DNA of 64,000 nucleotides from Streptomyces sp. WAC05374 (GTDB taxonomy: Bacteria; Actinomycetota; Actinomycetes; Streptomycetales; Streptomycetaceae): NCBI RefSeq assembly GCF_004353505.1, contig NZ_SMNQ01000003.1, forward strand, positions 248,001 to 312,000. The letters run 5' to 3'. The translations under genes and the position numbers were made by a program. Position 1 is the first letter of the stretch; every line of letters starts with the position of its first letter. Positions 1 through 8,563 of the stretch are shown here, in pieces. The notes beneath the pieces are model-generated. The model ran no database searches. It had not been told where the DNA came from and saw only the letters and a program-made list of their open reading frames with translations.

Positions 1-198
1 GGCGCGCAGCCAGGGGGTGTGGGCGGCGGCGACACCCAGGACGACGGCGGCGGTGAGCATGGGCACCGCCGGTACGGCCAGGTGCACCAGCAGGGCGACG
101 CCGACCCCGGCCGCGGCGAGCGCCAGCCCGGGCAGGGGGCCCGGCGGTACCCGGGTGCCGGCCGCGACCGGTCTGAGGCGTGGGCCGACGAGCGCCAT
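1..198 (-). CDS. YeiH-family putative sulfate exporter, N-terminal part
   Basis: Partial gene running off the left edge; only the first 66 codons are present. The start ATG shares its A with the TGA of the cysteine dioxygenase gene (TGATG), which implies translational coupling. After a short Arg/Pro-rich N-terminus the protein has two hydrophobic segments, beginning PGLALAAAGVGVALLVHLAV, that resemble the first helices of YeiH/YadS-type exporters. The LysR regulator and cysteine dioxygenase upstream fit export of an oxidised sulfur product such as sulfite or sulfate. The family call rests on about 50 residues plus context and is tentative. Confidence 0.55.
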   Translation of the reverse strand, partial: MALVGPRLRPVAAGTRVPPGPLPGLALAAAGVGVALLVHLAVPAVPMLTAAVVLGVAAAHTPWLRA

Positions 199-770
199 CA
201 GCGGTCCGCGGGCAGCCGGTACAGGCGCCGGACGCTGGTGCCCAGGCGGGTGATGTCGGCACCGTAGACGTGCAGCGAGAGGGCGGTGCGGTCACCGGCG
301 TTGCGTACGGAGTGGATGTCACCGGGCGGGGCGAAGGCGGCGACCTCCCCGGGGCCGTTCACGACGTCCTGGGTGGCGAGCAGCCGGGCGGAGGTGCCGT
401 CCGGGACGAGCTGGTAGCGGCGTTCGTGCTCCTCGCCCTGGTGGACGCCGGCCACGCACCAGGCGACGTGGTCGTGGACGGGGGTGCCCTGGCCGGGCAG
501 CCAGACGATGGCGACGACGGAGAACCCACCGTCCGGTTCGGCGTGCAGCACGTGCTGGCGGTAGTGCTCGGGGTCACCCTCGCACTGCGCCGGCGTGAGC
601 AGGTCCGGGGCGCCCAGGTGCGGGGCGAGGCGCTCCCCCACGAGACGGGCGGTCGGTTCGGGCGGGAGACCCCGGTCCACGGCCGCGCGTATCTCGGCGA
701 CGAGGCCACGCAGGCGTCCGGTCGTCGTCCCGGCGGCCGCCGAGGCGGCGCCGATGGAGGTCGTCGTCAT
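198..770 (-). CDS. Cysteine dioxygenase family protein
   Basis: 190-aa cupin-fold protein of the cysteine dioxygenase family, expected to be a cytoplasmic mononuclear non-haem iron enzyme that oxidises L-cysteine (or a related thiol) to the sulfinic acid. The first metal motif is seen as H-D-H in GTPVHDHVAW (about residues 95-105), and the third His lies in GDIHSVRN near residue 158. Length is normal for bacterial members. It follows the LysR gene on the same strand after about 150 bp and overlaps the YeiH-like gene, so the three probably form one sulfur unit. The exact thiol substrate (cysteine or 3-mercaptopropionate) cannot be read from the sequence. Confidence 0.87.
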   Translation of the reverse strand: MTTTSIGAASAAAGTTTGRLRGLVAEIRAAVDRGLPPEPTARLVGERLAPHLGAPDLLTPAQCEGDPEHYRQHVLHAEPDGGFSVVAIVWLPGQGTPVHDHVAWCVAGVHQGEEHERRYQLVPDGTSARLLATQDVVNGPGEVAAFAPPGDIHSVRNAGDRTALSLHVYGADITRLGTSVRRLYRLPADR

Positions 771-923
771 GGCGGCAGCGTCGGCCCGGCCGACCCATTA
801 CGTCCAAGGACGGTTCATTGCCGGGTACCCAAGGAACGCTTATGAATGATCACGGGTCAGCGGCCCCTCGCGGACCAGGGCCGGCCCCGGCGGGCCCCGG
901 CGAGCGGCTTTCGTGAGGGTGAG

Positions 924-1829
924 TCAGCAGCCCACTCTGGACTCGGCGACGGTGACCAGCTCCTCCAGCATGAGGGCGGTGGCCGGAATCCTGAGGTGGT
1001 CGCGGAGGACGTACGCGTACACCTGGCGGCGCGTGTGCGGCTCGACGATCCGCCCGGTCACCTTGTCGTGGCAGAGGAAGGACAGGACGAGCGCGGGGAC
1101 CATCGCGATGCCCACGCCCGCCGCCACCAGGCTCTGCATCACCAGGTTGTCGTCCGTGGTGCACGCGATGTCGGGGGTGAACCCCGCCTCGGCGCAGGCG
1201 TGCAGGAAATTGGCGTTGCAGCGCGCGCAGCCGGCGATCCACCGCTCGTGCGCCAGATCGGCCAGGTGCACGGCCCTGCGGCGGGCCAGCGGGTGGCCGG
1301 TGGGAAGGAGCACCGTCAGCGGGTCCTCCAGCAGCCGGAACTCGTCCAGTTCCTCGGGGACGTCGACCCGCAGGCCGGGATAGCTGAAGGCCAGGGTGAT
1401 GTCGCACTCGCCGCGGGCGACCATCCGCAGCGACTCGGGCGGCTCGCTCTCCACCAGTTCGACCCTGATGCCGGGGTGTCCGGCCGCCATGCGGGCCATC
1501 GCCTCGGGCAGGATCGTCGCCCCCGCGCTGGGGAAGGCGCACACCCGCACCCGGCCGGAACGCAACCGCGCTATGGCGTCTATCTGCTCCTGCGCGGCGG
1601 CCAGGCTGTCGAGGATGGTGCCGGTGTGCCGGGTGAGGGCCTGACCGGCCTCGGTGAGCCGGAGCCCGCGCCCCACCCGGGTGAACAGCGGGGTTCCGAC
1701 GTCCCGTTCGAGCGCCTTCATCTGCTGGCTGACGGCCGGCTGCGTGTAGCCCAGGGTACGGGCGGCCGCCGTATAGGAACCGGTCCTGACCACCTCGTGG
1801 AAGGTCTTGATGTACCGGGAGTCGAACAC
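924..1829 (-). CDS. LysR-family transcriptional regulator
   Basis: 301-aa LysR-type regulator. The N-terminal winged HTH (residues 1-60: FHEVVRTGSYTAAARTLGYT, QPAVSQQMKALE) is followed by a periplasmic-binding-like effector domain. The GTG at 1829 was chosen because it places FDSRYIKTFHEVV directly at the N-terminus, as is typical of the family; the reading frame is open further upstream but that part has no domain. Cysteine dioxygenase and a YeiH-type exporter lie downstream on the same strand, so it probably senses a sulfur metabolite and controls them. It resembles the LysR proteins usually found beside yeiH genes, but the ligand is unknown. Confidence 0.88.
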   Translation of the reverse strand: MFDSRYIKTFHEVVRTGSYTAAARTLGYTQPAVSQQMKALERDVGTPLFTRVGRGLRLTEAGQALTRHTGTILDSLAAAQEQIDAIARLRSGRVRVCAFPSAGATILPEAMARMAAGHPGIRVELVESEPPESLRMVARGECDITLAFSYPGLRVDVPEELDEFRLLEDPLTVLLPTGHPLARRRAVHLADLAHERWIAGCARCNANFLHACAEAGFTPDIACTTDDNLVMQSLVAAGVGIAMVPALVLSFLCHDKVTGRIVEPHTRRQVYAYVLRDHLRIPATALMLEELVTVAESRVGC

Positions 1830-1860
1830 GCCGAAAGCATAAGCGGAAGTTGGGGTGCGC

Positions 1861-1906
1861 GAAGGGGCGCTTCCCCGCCACACCCGCGGCGGAGAAACGC
1901 CCCTTC
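1861..1906. terminator. Hairpin terminator between lysR and MFS gene
   Basis: Inverted repeat GAAGGGGCG / CGCCCCTTC (1861-1869 and 1898-1906) directly after the stop of the efflux gene read on the minus strand. It has no U-run, as is usual in Streptomyces. Confidence 0.6.
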
Positions 1907-1920
1907 CGGCGTACGCGTCG

Positions 1921-3459
1921 TCAGTGCGCGACGACCGGCACGAGCACCTCGTCGTCGGCCCCGCCGGAGGCCGCCGGCTGCGAACCGGCACCCGGACGGC
2001 CCGTGTTGATGAAGGTGAACGCGATCGTGGCGGACACCAGCAGGATGCCGACCGCCCACCAGATGGCGGCGGAGTACCCCTCCACCATGCCCTGCAGCTC
2101 CAGCAGCGCGCGTGCCTGCGGCGAGGTCGCGGCGGCCGCGTGGTCGGCGATGTACGCGGTGGTCGCCGACGCGGCGATGGTGTTGAGCAGCGCCGTACCG
2201 ATCGCGCCGCCGACCTGCTGCGAGGTGTTCACCATCGCGGAGGCCACACCGGCGTCCCGCGCCTCGACGCCGTGCGTCGACAGCGACATGGCCGGCATGA
2301 ACGCCGTACCCATGCCGAGGCCCAGCAGCAACTGCGCCGGAAGGATCAGCCCGGTGTACGAGGAGTCCACCTCGAGCCCCGTCAGCAGCAGCATGCCGGT
2401 GGCGGCCACGAGGAAGCCGGGGCCCATCAGCAGCCGGGGCGCGACCCGGGTCATCAGCCGGGCGCCGATCTGCGTGGAGCCCGTGATCATGCCGGCGATC
2501 ATCGGCAGGAAGGCGAAACCGGTCTTGACGGGCGAGTACCCCTTCACGACCTGGAGGTAGTACGTGAGGAAGAGGAACAGCCCGAACATCGCGATGATGG
2601 CGAGCCCCAGGGCCAGGTACGCGCCGCCCCGGTTGCGCTCGGTCATCACCCGCAGCGGCAGCAGCGGCGACTTCACCCGTGCCTCGACGGCGACGAACGA
2701 GGCGAGCAGCACGGCCGAGGCGACGAACAGGCCGATCGTGCTCGCGTCGGACCAGCCGTCGGACTCGGCGCGGGTGAATCCGTACACGAGCGAGACCAGG
2801 CCGAGCGTGGAGAGGATGACGCCCGGGATGTCCAGCGGGGCACGGTTGCGCCCGCCGGCCGGCTCGCGGATCACGAAGTAGGCGCCGGCCGCGGCGACCA
2901 CGGCGAAGGGGATGTTGACGAAGAACGTCCAGCGCCAGTTCAGGTACTCGGTGAGGACGCCGCCGAGGATCAGGCCCACGGCACCGCCGCCGCCGGCGAT
3001 CGCACCGTAGATGCCGAACGCCTTGGCGCGCTCCTTGCCGTCGGTGAACATCACCGCCAGCAGGGACAGCGCGGCCGGCGCGAGCAGTGCGCCGAAGGCG
3101 CCCTGGAGGGCGCGCGAGCCGAGCATCATCGCCTCACCGGTGGCCGCGCCGCCCAGCGCGGAGGCGGCGGCGAAGCCGAGCAGGCCCACGACGAAGGTGC
3201 GCTTGCGGCCCCACAGGTCGGCGATGCGGCCGCCGAACAGCAGCAGACCGCCGAAGGCGAGGGCGTACGCGGTGATGACCCACTGCCGGTTGCCGTTCGA
3301 GATGCCCAGGTCCTGCTGGGCGGAGGGCAGCGCGATGTTCACGATCGTCGCGTCGAGCACGACCATGAGCTGGGCCAGGGCTATGAAGACCAGCGCCTTC
3401 CAGCGGCTGGGATCGGGGACGGTGCCCGTGGAAGCGGGGCCGGAGGGTGTTTTTGGCAT
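1921..3459 (-). CDS. MFS drug transporter, DHA2 (14-TM) type
   Basis: About 512-aa polytopic membrane protein of the major facilitator superfamily, DHA2/EmrB-QacA subfamily, expected to export drugs by proton antiport. Characteristic features are DATIVNIALPSAQQDLG in TM1, the motif A-like loop GGRIADLWGRKRTFVVG after TM2, and motif C-like glycine-rich helices. Length and the number of hydrophobic segments fit 14 TMs. The ATG at 3459 is preferred over the GTG at 3471 because AGGTGG lies 8 nt in front of it. A TetR gene lies 76 bp upstream on the same strand and is the likely local repressor. The substrate is unknown. Confidence 0.9.
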   Translation of the reverse strand: MPKTPSGPASTGTVPDPSRWKALVFIALAQLMVVLDATIVNIALPSAQQDLGISNGNRQWVITAYALAFGGLLLFGGRIADLWGRKRTFVVGLLGFAAASALGGAATGEAMMLGSRALQGAFGALLAPAALSLLAVMFTDGKERAKAFGIYGAIAGGGGAVGLILGGVLTEYLNWRWTFFVNIPFAVVAAAGAYFVIREPAGGRNRAPLDIPGVILSTLGLVSLVYGFTRAESDGWSDASTIGLFVASAVLLASFVAVEARVKSPLLPLRVMTERNRGGAYLALGLAIIAMFGLFLFLTYYLQVVKGYSPVKTGFAFLPMIAGMITGSTQIGARLMTRVAPRLLMGPGFLVAATGMLLLTGLEVDSSYTGLILPAQLLLGLGMGTAFMPAMSLSTHGVEARDAGVASAMVNTSQQVGGAIGTALLNTIAASATTAYIADHAAAATSPQARALLELQGMVEGYSAAIWWAVGILLVSATIAFTFINTGRPGAGSQPAASGGADDEVLVPVVAH

Positions 3460-3535
3460 GGGAGCAGCCACCTAAGGACTCGAAAGGTGAGAAAAGGGCG
3501 TAAGGGGCGGGTGTTCAGGTGACCGCCCGGGCGGG

Positions 3536-4360
3536 TCAGGACTGGCGGCGCAGGTCCTCCAGGGTGGCCGCGGCGCCGGGGAGTTTGGAGCGGGCGGGTG
3601 CCTCCAGGCCGTCCAGGAAGAGCTGGAGGTGGCGGTGGACGAAACGGTCGAAGTGCGGGCACGCGGAGCCCGGCAGGGGCCGGGTGAGCTGGGAGAGCGC
3701 GATCATCAGGTCGCCGACCGCGACATCGGTGCGCAGCCGGCCGGCCGCCTGCGCCCGGTCGAACAGCTCCTGGACGGCCTCTTCCAGTTGGGCGCGCCCG
3801 GCGAGCAGGTCGGGGTGGTCATGGTCGAAGGCGCCGGAGAGGATCGGGCACAGGGCGCCGATGCGCTCGTCGGCGGCGGCGTGGGAGAAGCGGCGCAGCG
3901 CCTGGAAGGCGTCGGCCTCCTCGGCGGCCGCCTCCCGGGCCCGCTCGGTGGTGCGGGACACGACGGACAGGACGACCTCGTGGACGAGGGAGGGCCGGTC
4001 CGGGAAGTGCCGGTACAGCGTGGCGTTGCCGACCCCGGCCCGGCGGGCGACCTCGTCGAACGGCACGTCGGGGCCGGACTCGACGAACATCTCCCGGGCC
4101 GCCGCCACGATCCGCTCCCGGTTCCGCACGGCATCCGCCCGCGGCCGCGCCCCCCGCCGCACGGCGGGGGTGGCGGTGGCGTTCGCGCCCGGGGCGCCGG
4201 CGGCCGCGGCGGCGTGGGCAGCGCCGCCGGTCGCGTCGGCGGCGATGGCGGGCTCGGCGGCGGCACCGGTCGTGGGGCCGGCGGCAGCCGCCCCGGCCGC
4301 GGTGGCGGCACCGGCAGCCGTGTCGACGGCGCCGTCGGCGGTCGCGGCGGTGCTGATCAC
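3536..4360 (-). CDS. TetR-family regulator with Ala-rich N-terminal extension
   Basis: 274-aa TetR regulator. A low-complexity Ala/Gly/Thr leader of about 80 residues precedes the HTH (NRERIVAAAREMFVESGPDV ... GNATLYRHFPDRPSLVHEV). The C-terminal ligand domain belongs to the SCO5257/TetR_C type. The GTG at 4360 is the best start because GGAG lies 5 nt in front of it; a shorter start nearer the HTH cannot be excluded. It is followed on the same strand by a DHA2 efflux gene, the usual arrangement for a drug-responsive repressor and its pump. The intergenic gap of 76 bp and the shared strand suggest cotranscription. Confidence 0.87.
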   Translation of the reverse strand: MISTAATADGAVDTAAGAATAAGAAAAGPTTGAAAEPAIAADATGGAAHAAAAAGAPGANATATPAVRRGARPRADAVRNRERIVAAAREMFVESGPDVPFDEVARRAGVGNATLYRHFPDRPSLVHEVVLSVVSRTTERAREAAAEEADAFQALRRFSHAAADERIGALCPILSGAFDHDHPDLLAGRAQLEEAVQELFDRAQAAGRLRTDVAVGDLMIALSQLTRPLPGSACPHFDRFVHRHLQLFLDGLEAPARSKLPGAAATLEDLRRQS

Positions 4361-4604
4361 GGTCACTCCTTCACTGGCGCCATAAGCGGGGACGGCTTCC
4401 CCGGTTGTCGGCGACACAGGGATAAACGGGGAGCCCGTCCCCGGAATTTCCCCTTCCCCGGTGACCTGCGTCACTCCCCTCCCGGCGAGAAACCCACGAT
4501 CGGCCGCGCCCGGCGGGCGCCGGACCGCCACGGCGCGGAGGCTGATCGGACGGAGAGCAGCCCGGACCCGGCCGGCTGCCGCCGACCGAAGGCGATCAGC
4601 ACGC

Positions 4605-5885
4605 ATGGAGCAGACCCGCCGGCGGATACGCAGACCGGTCGCCCTCGGCGCGGCCGCCACCCTCGCCCTGGCCGGCCTGGCCACGGCGAGCTCGACCCTC
4701 CCGGACCCCTCACGCGCCTCCGCCGGGCCCATCGCCGCCCGCTCCGCCGCCGACGAGCCGGGGCTCGCCGCGTGCCGGATCTCCAGCGCCCTGGGGGTCC
4801 AGCTCTCGGAGGGCATACCCACGGGCCCGGGCTACGCCCGCTCGACGGGCGAGGTCCGTGCCCTGACCCTGATGGTCGACTTCCCCGACGCCCCCGGCGA
4901 GGGCCCGGCCATGAGCCGGTTCGCCGAGTTCTTCCCCCGGACCACCGACTGGTTCCGCGTCAGCTCCTACGGGCGGCTCCGGTACCGCCCCGAGGCACCG
5001 CTGCGCGACTGGCTGCGGATGCCGGTGCCGTTCGACTCGTACGGGATCGAGCGCGGCTCACCGTACGAACCGGGCTACCGCCAGCTCGTCCAGGACATCG
5101 TGACGGCCGCCGACCCCAAGGTCGACTTCGGCGACTACGACCTGGTCAACGTCCTGGTCACGCCGAACGCGGGTCCCTCCGCCCTGGACACCGTCCTGTC
5201 CGTCACCTTCTCCGGCAACGGCGAGGCCCCGCACGCGGACGGCGCGCCGCTCGCCAACACCTCGTTCGTCTACAGCCGCCAGGACGACGGCTCGGGCTCG
5301 TACCACGAGACGGGGTTCCGGGTCCTGCCCCACGAGAACGGCCACGTCTTCGGCCTGCCCGACCTCTACACCGCCGAGGGCGGCGGCGCCGTCGGGCACT
5401 GGGACATCATGTCCGAGGACTGGGGGGCCAACAACGACCTGCTGGGCTGGCACAAGTGGAAGCTCGGCTGGCTCGACAACGACCAGGTGCGCTGCGCCTC
5501 CACCCCCGGCACCCGCGAGTACACGCTCACGCCCCTGGCCACCAAGGGCGGGCCGAAGCTCGCCTTCGTCCCGCTGACGCCGGAGTCCGGGTACGCGGTG
5601 GAGGTCCGCACCCGGGAGGGCAACGACGAGGCCGTGTGCGAGCCCGGGGTGCTGATCTACCACGTGCAGTCGGACGTGGACACCGGGCAGGGCCCGGTCA
5701 CCGTCGTCGACAGCGACCGCGACAGCGGCGGCTGCACGCGCCGCCCCAATGTGCACGCCGAGCTGTCGGACGCCCCGTACCGGCCCGGTGAGACCTTCAC
5801 CGACCGCGAGAGCGGCGTGCAGGTCACAGTGCTGTCCGAGGACGCCGGGACGGGCACCTACCGCGTCCGCGTCACCCGCGTGTGA
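4605..5885 (+). CDS. Secreted M6-family (immune inhibitor A-like) metalloprotease
   Basis: 426-aa predicted secreted zinc metalloprotease of the M6 type. The N-terminus MEQTRRRIRRPVALGAAATL is a signal peptide with an Arg-rich n-region and an Ala/Leu core. The zinc motif HENGH is at about residues 243-247 and a third ligand Asp follows in HENGHVFGLPD; IMSEDWG downstream is the typical Met-turn region. It lacks the large C-terminal domains of full InhA proteins, so it is a short form. The ATG at 4605 was selected because it places the signal sequence first. No operon partner is seen: the upstream TetR diverges and the downstream gene is convergent. Confidence 0.87.
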   Translation: MEQTRRRIRRPVALGAAATLALAGLATASSTLPDPSRASAGPIAARSAADEPGLAACRISSALGVQLSEGIPTGPGYARSTGEVRALTLMVDFPDAPGEGPAMSRFAEFFPRTTDWFRVSSYGRLRYRPEAPLRDWLRMPVPFDSYGIERGSPYEPGYRQLVQDIVTAADPKVDFGDYDLVNVLVTPNAGPSALDTVLSVTFSGNGEAPHADGAPLANTSFVYSRQDDGSGSYHETGFRVLPHENGHVFGLPDLYTAEGGGAVGHWDIMSEDWGANNDLLGWHKWKLGWLDNDQVRCASTPGTREYTLTPLATKGGPKLAFVPLTPESGYAVEVRTREGNDEAVCEPGVLIYHVQSDVDTGQGPVTVVDSDRDSGGCTRRPNVHAELSDAPYRPGETFTDRESGVQVTVLSEDAGTGTYRVRVTRV

Positions 5886-5916
5886 CCGCCCCGGCACCCG
5901 CCGCCCCACGTCCCCG

Positions 5917-7614
5917 TCAGCCGCGCGCGACCCCTCCCGCACCCGCCGCACCGCCCCGCGTGCGTACGCGTGCCTCGACGTCCTGGCGCAGGTCCCGCTT
6001 GAGCACCTTGCCCGTGGCGTTGCGCGGCAGCGGGGCGTCCTGGACGAGGACGTGCGCGGGCACCTTGAAGGCCGCCAGGCTCCGCGCCACATGGGCGCGC
6101 AGCTCCTCGGCCCCGGCCGTGGCGCCCCGCCGCAGCCGCACCACTGCTGCGACCTCCTCGCCCAGCACCGGGTGGGGAACCCCGAGCACGGCCGCGTCCT
6201 CCACGTCGGGGTGGCCGGACAGCGCGGCCTCGACCTCCACGCAGTACACGTTCTCGCCGCCCCGGATCACCATGTCCTTCAGCCGGTCGACCACGCTGAC
6301 CCGCCCGTCGCGCACGGTGGCGAGGTCACCCGTGCGGAACCAGCCGTCCGGTGTGAACGCGGCCGCGGTCGCCTCCGGGTCCTCCCAGTAGCCGCGCACC
6401 AGCGACTGGCCGCGCAGCCACAGCTCGCCCACCTCGCCGTCCGGCAGCGCCCGCCCGTCCGGGGCGGCGATCCGCACCTCGGTGACGGGCGTGGGCCGCC
6501 CCACGCTGCCGGGGAAGCGCCGGTAGGAGTCCCCGAAGTTGGCCATGACGCCCCCGCAGGTCTCCGTCAGCCCGTAACCGTTGCGGGGCTCGACGCCCTC
6601 CGGGCAGCGGGCCGCCAGGCCCGGCGGTGCGGCGGCTCCGCCGGTGTTGAGGTGGACGAGCGTCCCGAGCCCGTCGTCACCGGCCGCGTCCAGGAGCTGG
6701 ACGGCGGTGGTCGGCACCCCGGCGTAGTGGGTCACGCGGTGCTCGCGGATGAGCTCCAGGGCCTTCGCGGCGTCCCACTTGCGCATCAGCACGAGCGTGC
6801 CGCCCGCCGCCATCACCGCGTAGAACGAGGTGAACGCGGCGACGTGGAAGAACGGGAACGTCGTCAGCGACACGGGCGCCGGGCCCTGGCCGGGCACCTC
6901 GCCGCGTTCCAGCGCGGCGACGGCGGCGTGGAAGCGGGGGTTCATCGCGGCGCCCGCCTGCGCGAGGTGGGTGGCCACCGCGCCCTTGGGCCGCCCGGTG
7001 GTGCCGGACGTGTAGATGATGGTGGCGTCGTCCCCGGGGCGGACGTCCACGTCCGGCGGGCCGAGGGCGGGGTCCGCGGGAGGCAGGTCCTCGTACCGCT
7101 CGAACCCCGCCCCGGGCTCCCCGTGGAACACCAGCCCCGGCACGCCGTGGCGGCGCGCCCACGCCCGTACGCGGTCCACCCGCTCACCGTCGACCAGCAG
7201 CACCCGCGGCCGGCAGTCGTCCAGGGCGTACGTGAACTCCTCCTCGGTCCACCACGCGTTGAGGGGCACGGCGACGAGGCCGGCCAACTGGGCCGCCCAG
7301 AAGGCGATCTGCCACTCCGGGTGGTTCCGCATCGCCACCACGGCCCGGTCGCCCGGCCGCAGCCCGTACACGTCGGTGAACCGGCGGGCCAGCGCGCAGG
7401 CGGCGGCGAAGAACTCCCCGTAGGTGTACGTCCGGCTCTCCGCGACCAGGAACGGCCGCTCGCCGTACGCCCAGGTGACCTCCGCGAACTCGCGCAGGGT
7501 GCGCGGCCCGCCGGCGTACACGGCGCGCCCGTGCCCGTCCGGGGTGACGGCGAACGGGGCTCCGGGCGCGGTGAGGACCGCCGGGTGGCGTGCGGACGGA
7601 TCGGTGTGCGGCAC
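5917..7614 (-). CDS. Class I adenylate-forming acyl-CoA ligase
   Basis: 565-aa AMP-dependent synthetase/ligase that activates a carboxylic acid to its acyl-CoA through an acyl-adenylate. Visible motifs are the P-loop TIIYTSGTTGRPKGA (about residue 195), GYGLTETCGG, WFRTGDLATV and the catalytic-lysine region PLPRNATGKVLKRDL near the C-terminus. The GTG start at 7614 has a good SD (GGGAGAGG). It is a single gene followed by a convergent protease. It lies next to a GBL-receptor-like regulator on the same strand, but nothing in the sequence ties its substrate to GBL synthesis; a medium- or long-chain fatty acid is likely. Confidence 0.9.
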   Translation of the reverse strand: MPHTDPSARHPAVLTAPGAPFAVTPDGHGRAVYAGGPRTLREFAEVTWAYGERPFLVAESRTYTYGEFFAAACALARRFTDVYGLRPGDRAVVAMRNHPEWQIAFWAAQLAGLVAVPLNAWWTEEEFTYALDDCRPRVLLVDGERVDRVRAWARRHGVPGLVFHGEPGAGFERYEDLPPADPALGPPDVDVRPGDDATIIYTSGTTGRPKGAVATHLAQAGAAMNPRFHAAVAALERGEVPGQGPAPVSLTTFPFFHVAAFTSFYAVMAAGGTLVLMRKWDAAKALELIREHRVTHYAGVPTTAVQLLDAAGDDGLGTLVHLNTGGAAAPPGLAARCPEGVEPRNGYGLTETCGGVMANFGDSYRRFPGSVGRPTPVTEVRIAAPDGRALPDGEVGELWLRGQSLVRGYWEDPEATAAAFTPDGWFRTGDLATVRDGRVSVVDRLKDMVIRGGENVYCVEVEAALSGHPDVEDAAVLGVPHPVLGEEVAAVVRLRRGATAGAEELRAHVARSLAAFKVPAHVLVQDAPLPRNATGKVLKRDLRQDVEARVRTRGGAAGAGGVARG

Positions 7615-7627
7615 GATCGCCTCTCCC

Positions 7628-7642
7628 TAAGCGCTTGCTCAG
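7628..7642. promoter_or_regulatory. Possible TetR-type operator before the acyl-CoA ligase
   Basis: TAAGCGCTTGCTCAG lies just ahead of the ligase start. The AGCAAGCGCTTA core is palindromic and resembles operators of fatty-acid TetR regulators. This is a guess from one site. Confidence 0.3.
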
Positions 7643-7734
7643 CTCCTCGGGTGACGCTATGCGCCCCGGCCGCACGCCGTCAAGGTAGATGTACGGGGCA
7701 CTTACTCTGGGCGCCGGTCCCGGGCAGAGCACCC

Positions 7735-8409
7735 TCACCCAGGATGGAGCTCACGGACCCCCATCGCCCGTACGTCGCCCACACGGAGGTCGCCGCTCGG
7801 CTCCAGCGCCGGCCGGACGGCGTGCCACATCCGGGCCAGCCACTCCTGGGCCGTCTCGCGCGGCGCGGACGGCCCCTCGCCGAAGGCGGCGCCGACCGGG
7901 GTGCGGGCCATGGTCTCGGCGCCCACGACCACCGCCATGACGAGCGCCACGGCGGACCGGGCGTCCACGCCGGCCTCGGCCGCCCCGTCGGCCTCGGCCC
8001 GCCGCAGGGCCCGGAACAGGTTGCCGAGCCAGTTGACATGGCAGTGCAGCGAGGAGTCCTCCGGCGTTTCCAGCTCGCGCGTGAGCCGCACCCCGGCCCG
8101 GGTGACGACATCACCCTCGAGCAGTCCGACGAGGGTGTACGTCATGTCGACGACGGCCTGGAACGACGCCCCCTGACGCTCGGCGCAGACCGCCAGCGCG
8201 GCGTCCGAGACGGCGCACGCCTCGGCCTGCACGGCACGGGCGAGATCCGACTTGGCGGCGAAGTGGAACGACAGCGCACCCTTGGTCACCTGCGCCAGGT
8301 CGCTGATCACCGCGAGGGTGGCGCGCTCGTACCCCACCTGATCGAACACGGCGGCGGCAGCCCGGACGAGATTCGCCCGGGTCCTCTCGGCCCGCTCCTG
8401 CTTCGCCAC
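7735..8409 (-). CDS. GBL-receptor-like TetR regulator (ScbR/ArpA family)
   Basis: 224-aa TetR protein of the autoregulator-receptor group. The N-terminus AKQERAERTRANLVRAAAAV and the recognition region VTKGALSFHFAAKSDLARAV are typical of ArpA/ScbR proteins, and a Trp-containing ligand pocket follows (HVNWLGNLFRALRRAEADG). The GTG at 8409 gives the standard MAKQERA start; the frame continues upstream without homology. Two ARE-like palindromes lie 35-54 and 129-154 nt upstream, so it probably represses itself. It may be a true receptor or a pseudo-receptor that binds antibiotics, which sequence alone does not settle. Confidence 0.87.
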   Translation of the reverse strand: MAKQERAERTRANLVRAAAAVFDQVGYERATLAVISDLAQVTKGALSFHFAAKSDLARAVQAEACAVSDAALAVCAERQGASFQAVVDMTYTLVGLLEGDVVTRAGVRLTRELETPEDSSLHCHVNWLGNLFRALRRAEADGAAEAGVDARSAVALVMAVVVGAETMARTPVGAAFGEGPSAPRETAQEWLARMWHAVRPALEPSGDLRVGDVRAMGVRELHPG

Positions 8410-8443
8410 AGCCCAAACCCCTCTCGCCTGGGCATGACAGTAG

Positions 8444-8463
8444 AAACCAACCTCTTGGTTTGT
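8444..8463. promoter_or_regulatory. ARE-like operator, site 1
   Basis: Inverted repeat AAACCAA-N4-TTGGTTT followed by GT. It matches the autoregulatory-element pattern bound by GBL receptors and sits in the promoter of the receptor-like gene that starts at 8409. Confidence 0.65.
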
Positions 8464-8537
8464 CAAAGGGGCGCAAATGAGCCACTCTCACCACCCAGAA
8501 GGGGCTCGAGCTGCCAAATCACCCGCCCCATGAGAGT

Positions 8538-8563
8538 AAACAAACCGTTCGAGCGGTTTATTT
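8538..8563. promoter_or_regulatory. ARE-like operator, site 2
   Basis: Palindrome with arms AAACCG (8542-8547) and CGGTTT (8554-8559), extended outward by AAAC and ATTT. It fits the published ARE consensus at most fixed positions. It overlaps the stop codon of the PLP-enzyme gene and probably acts on the receptor-like gene downstream. Confidence 0.65.
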
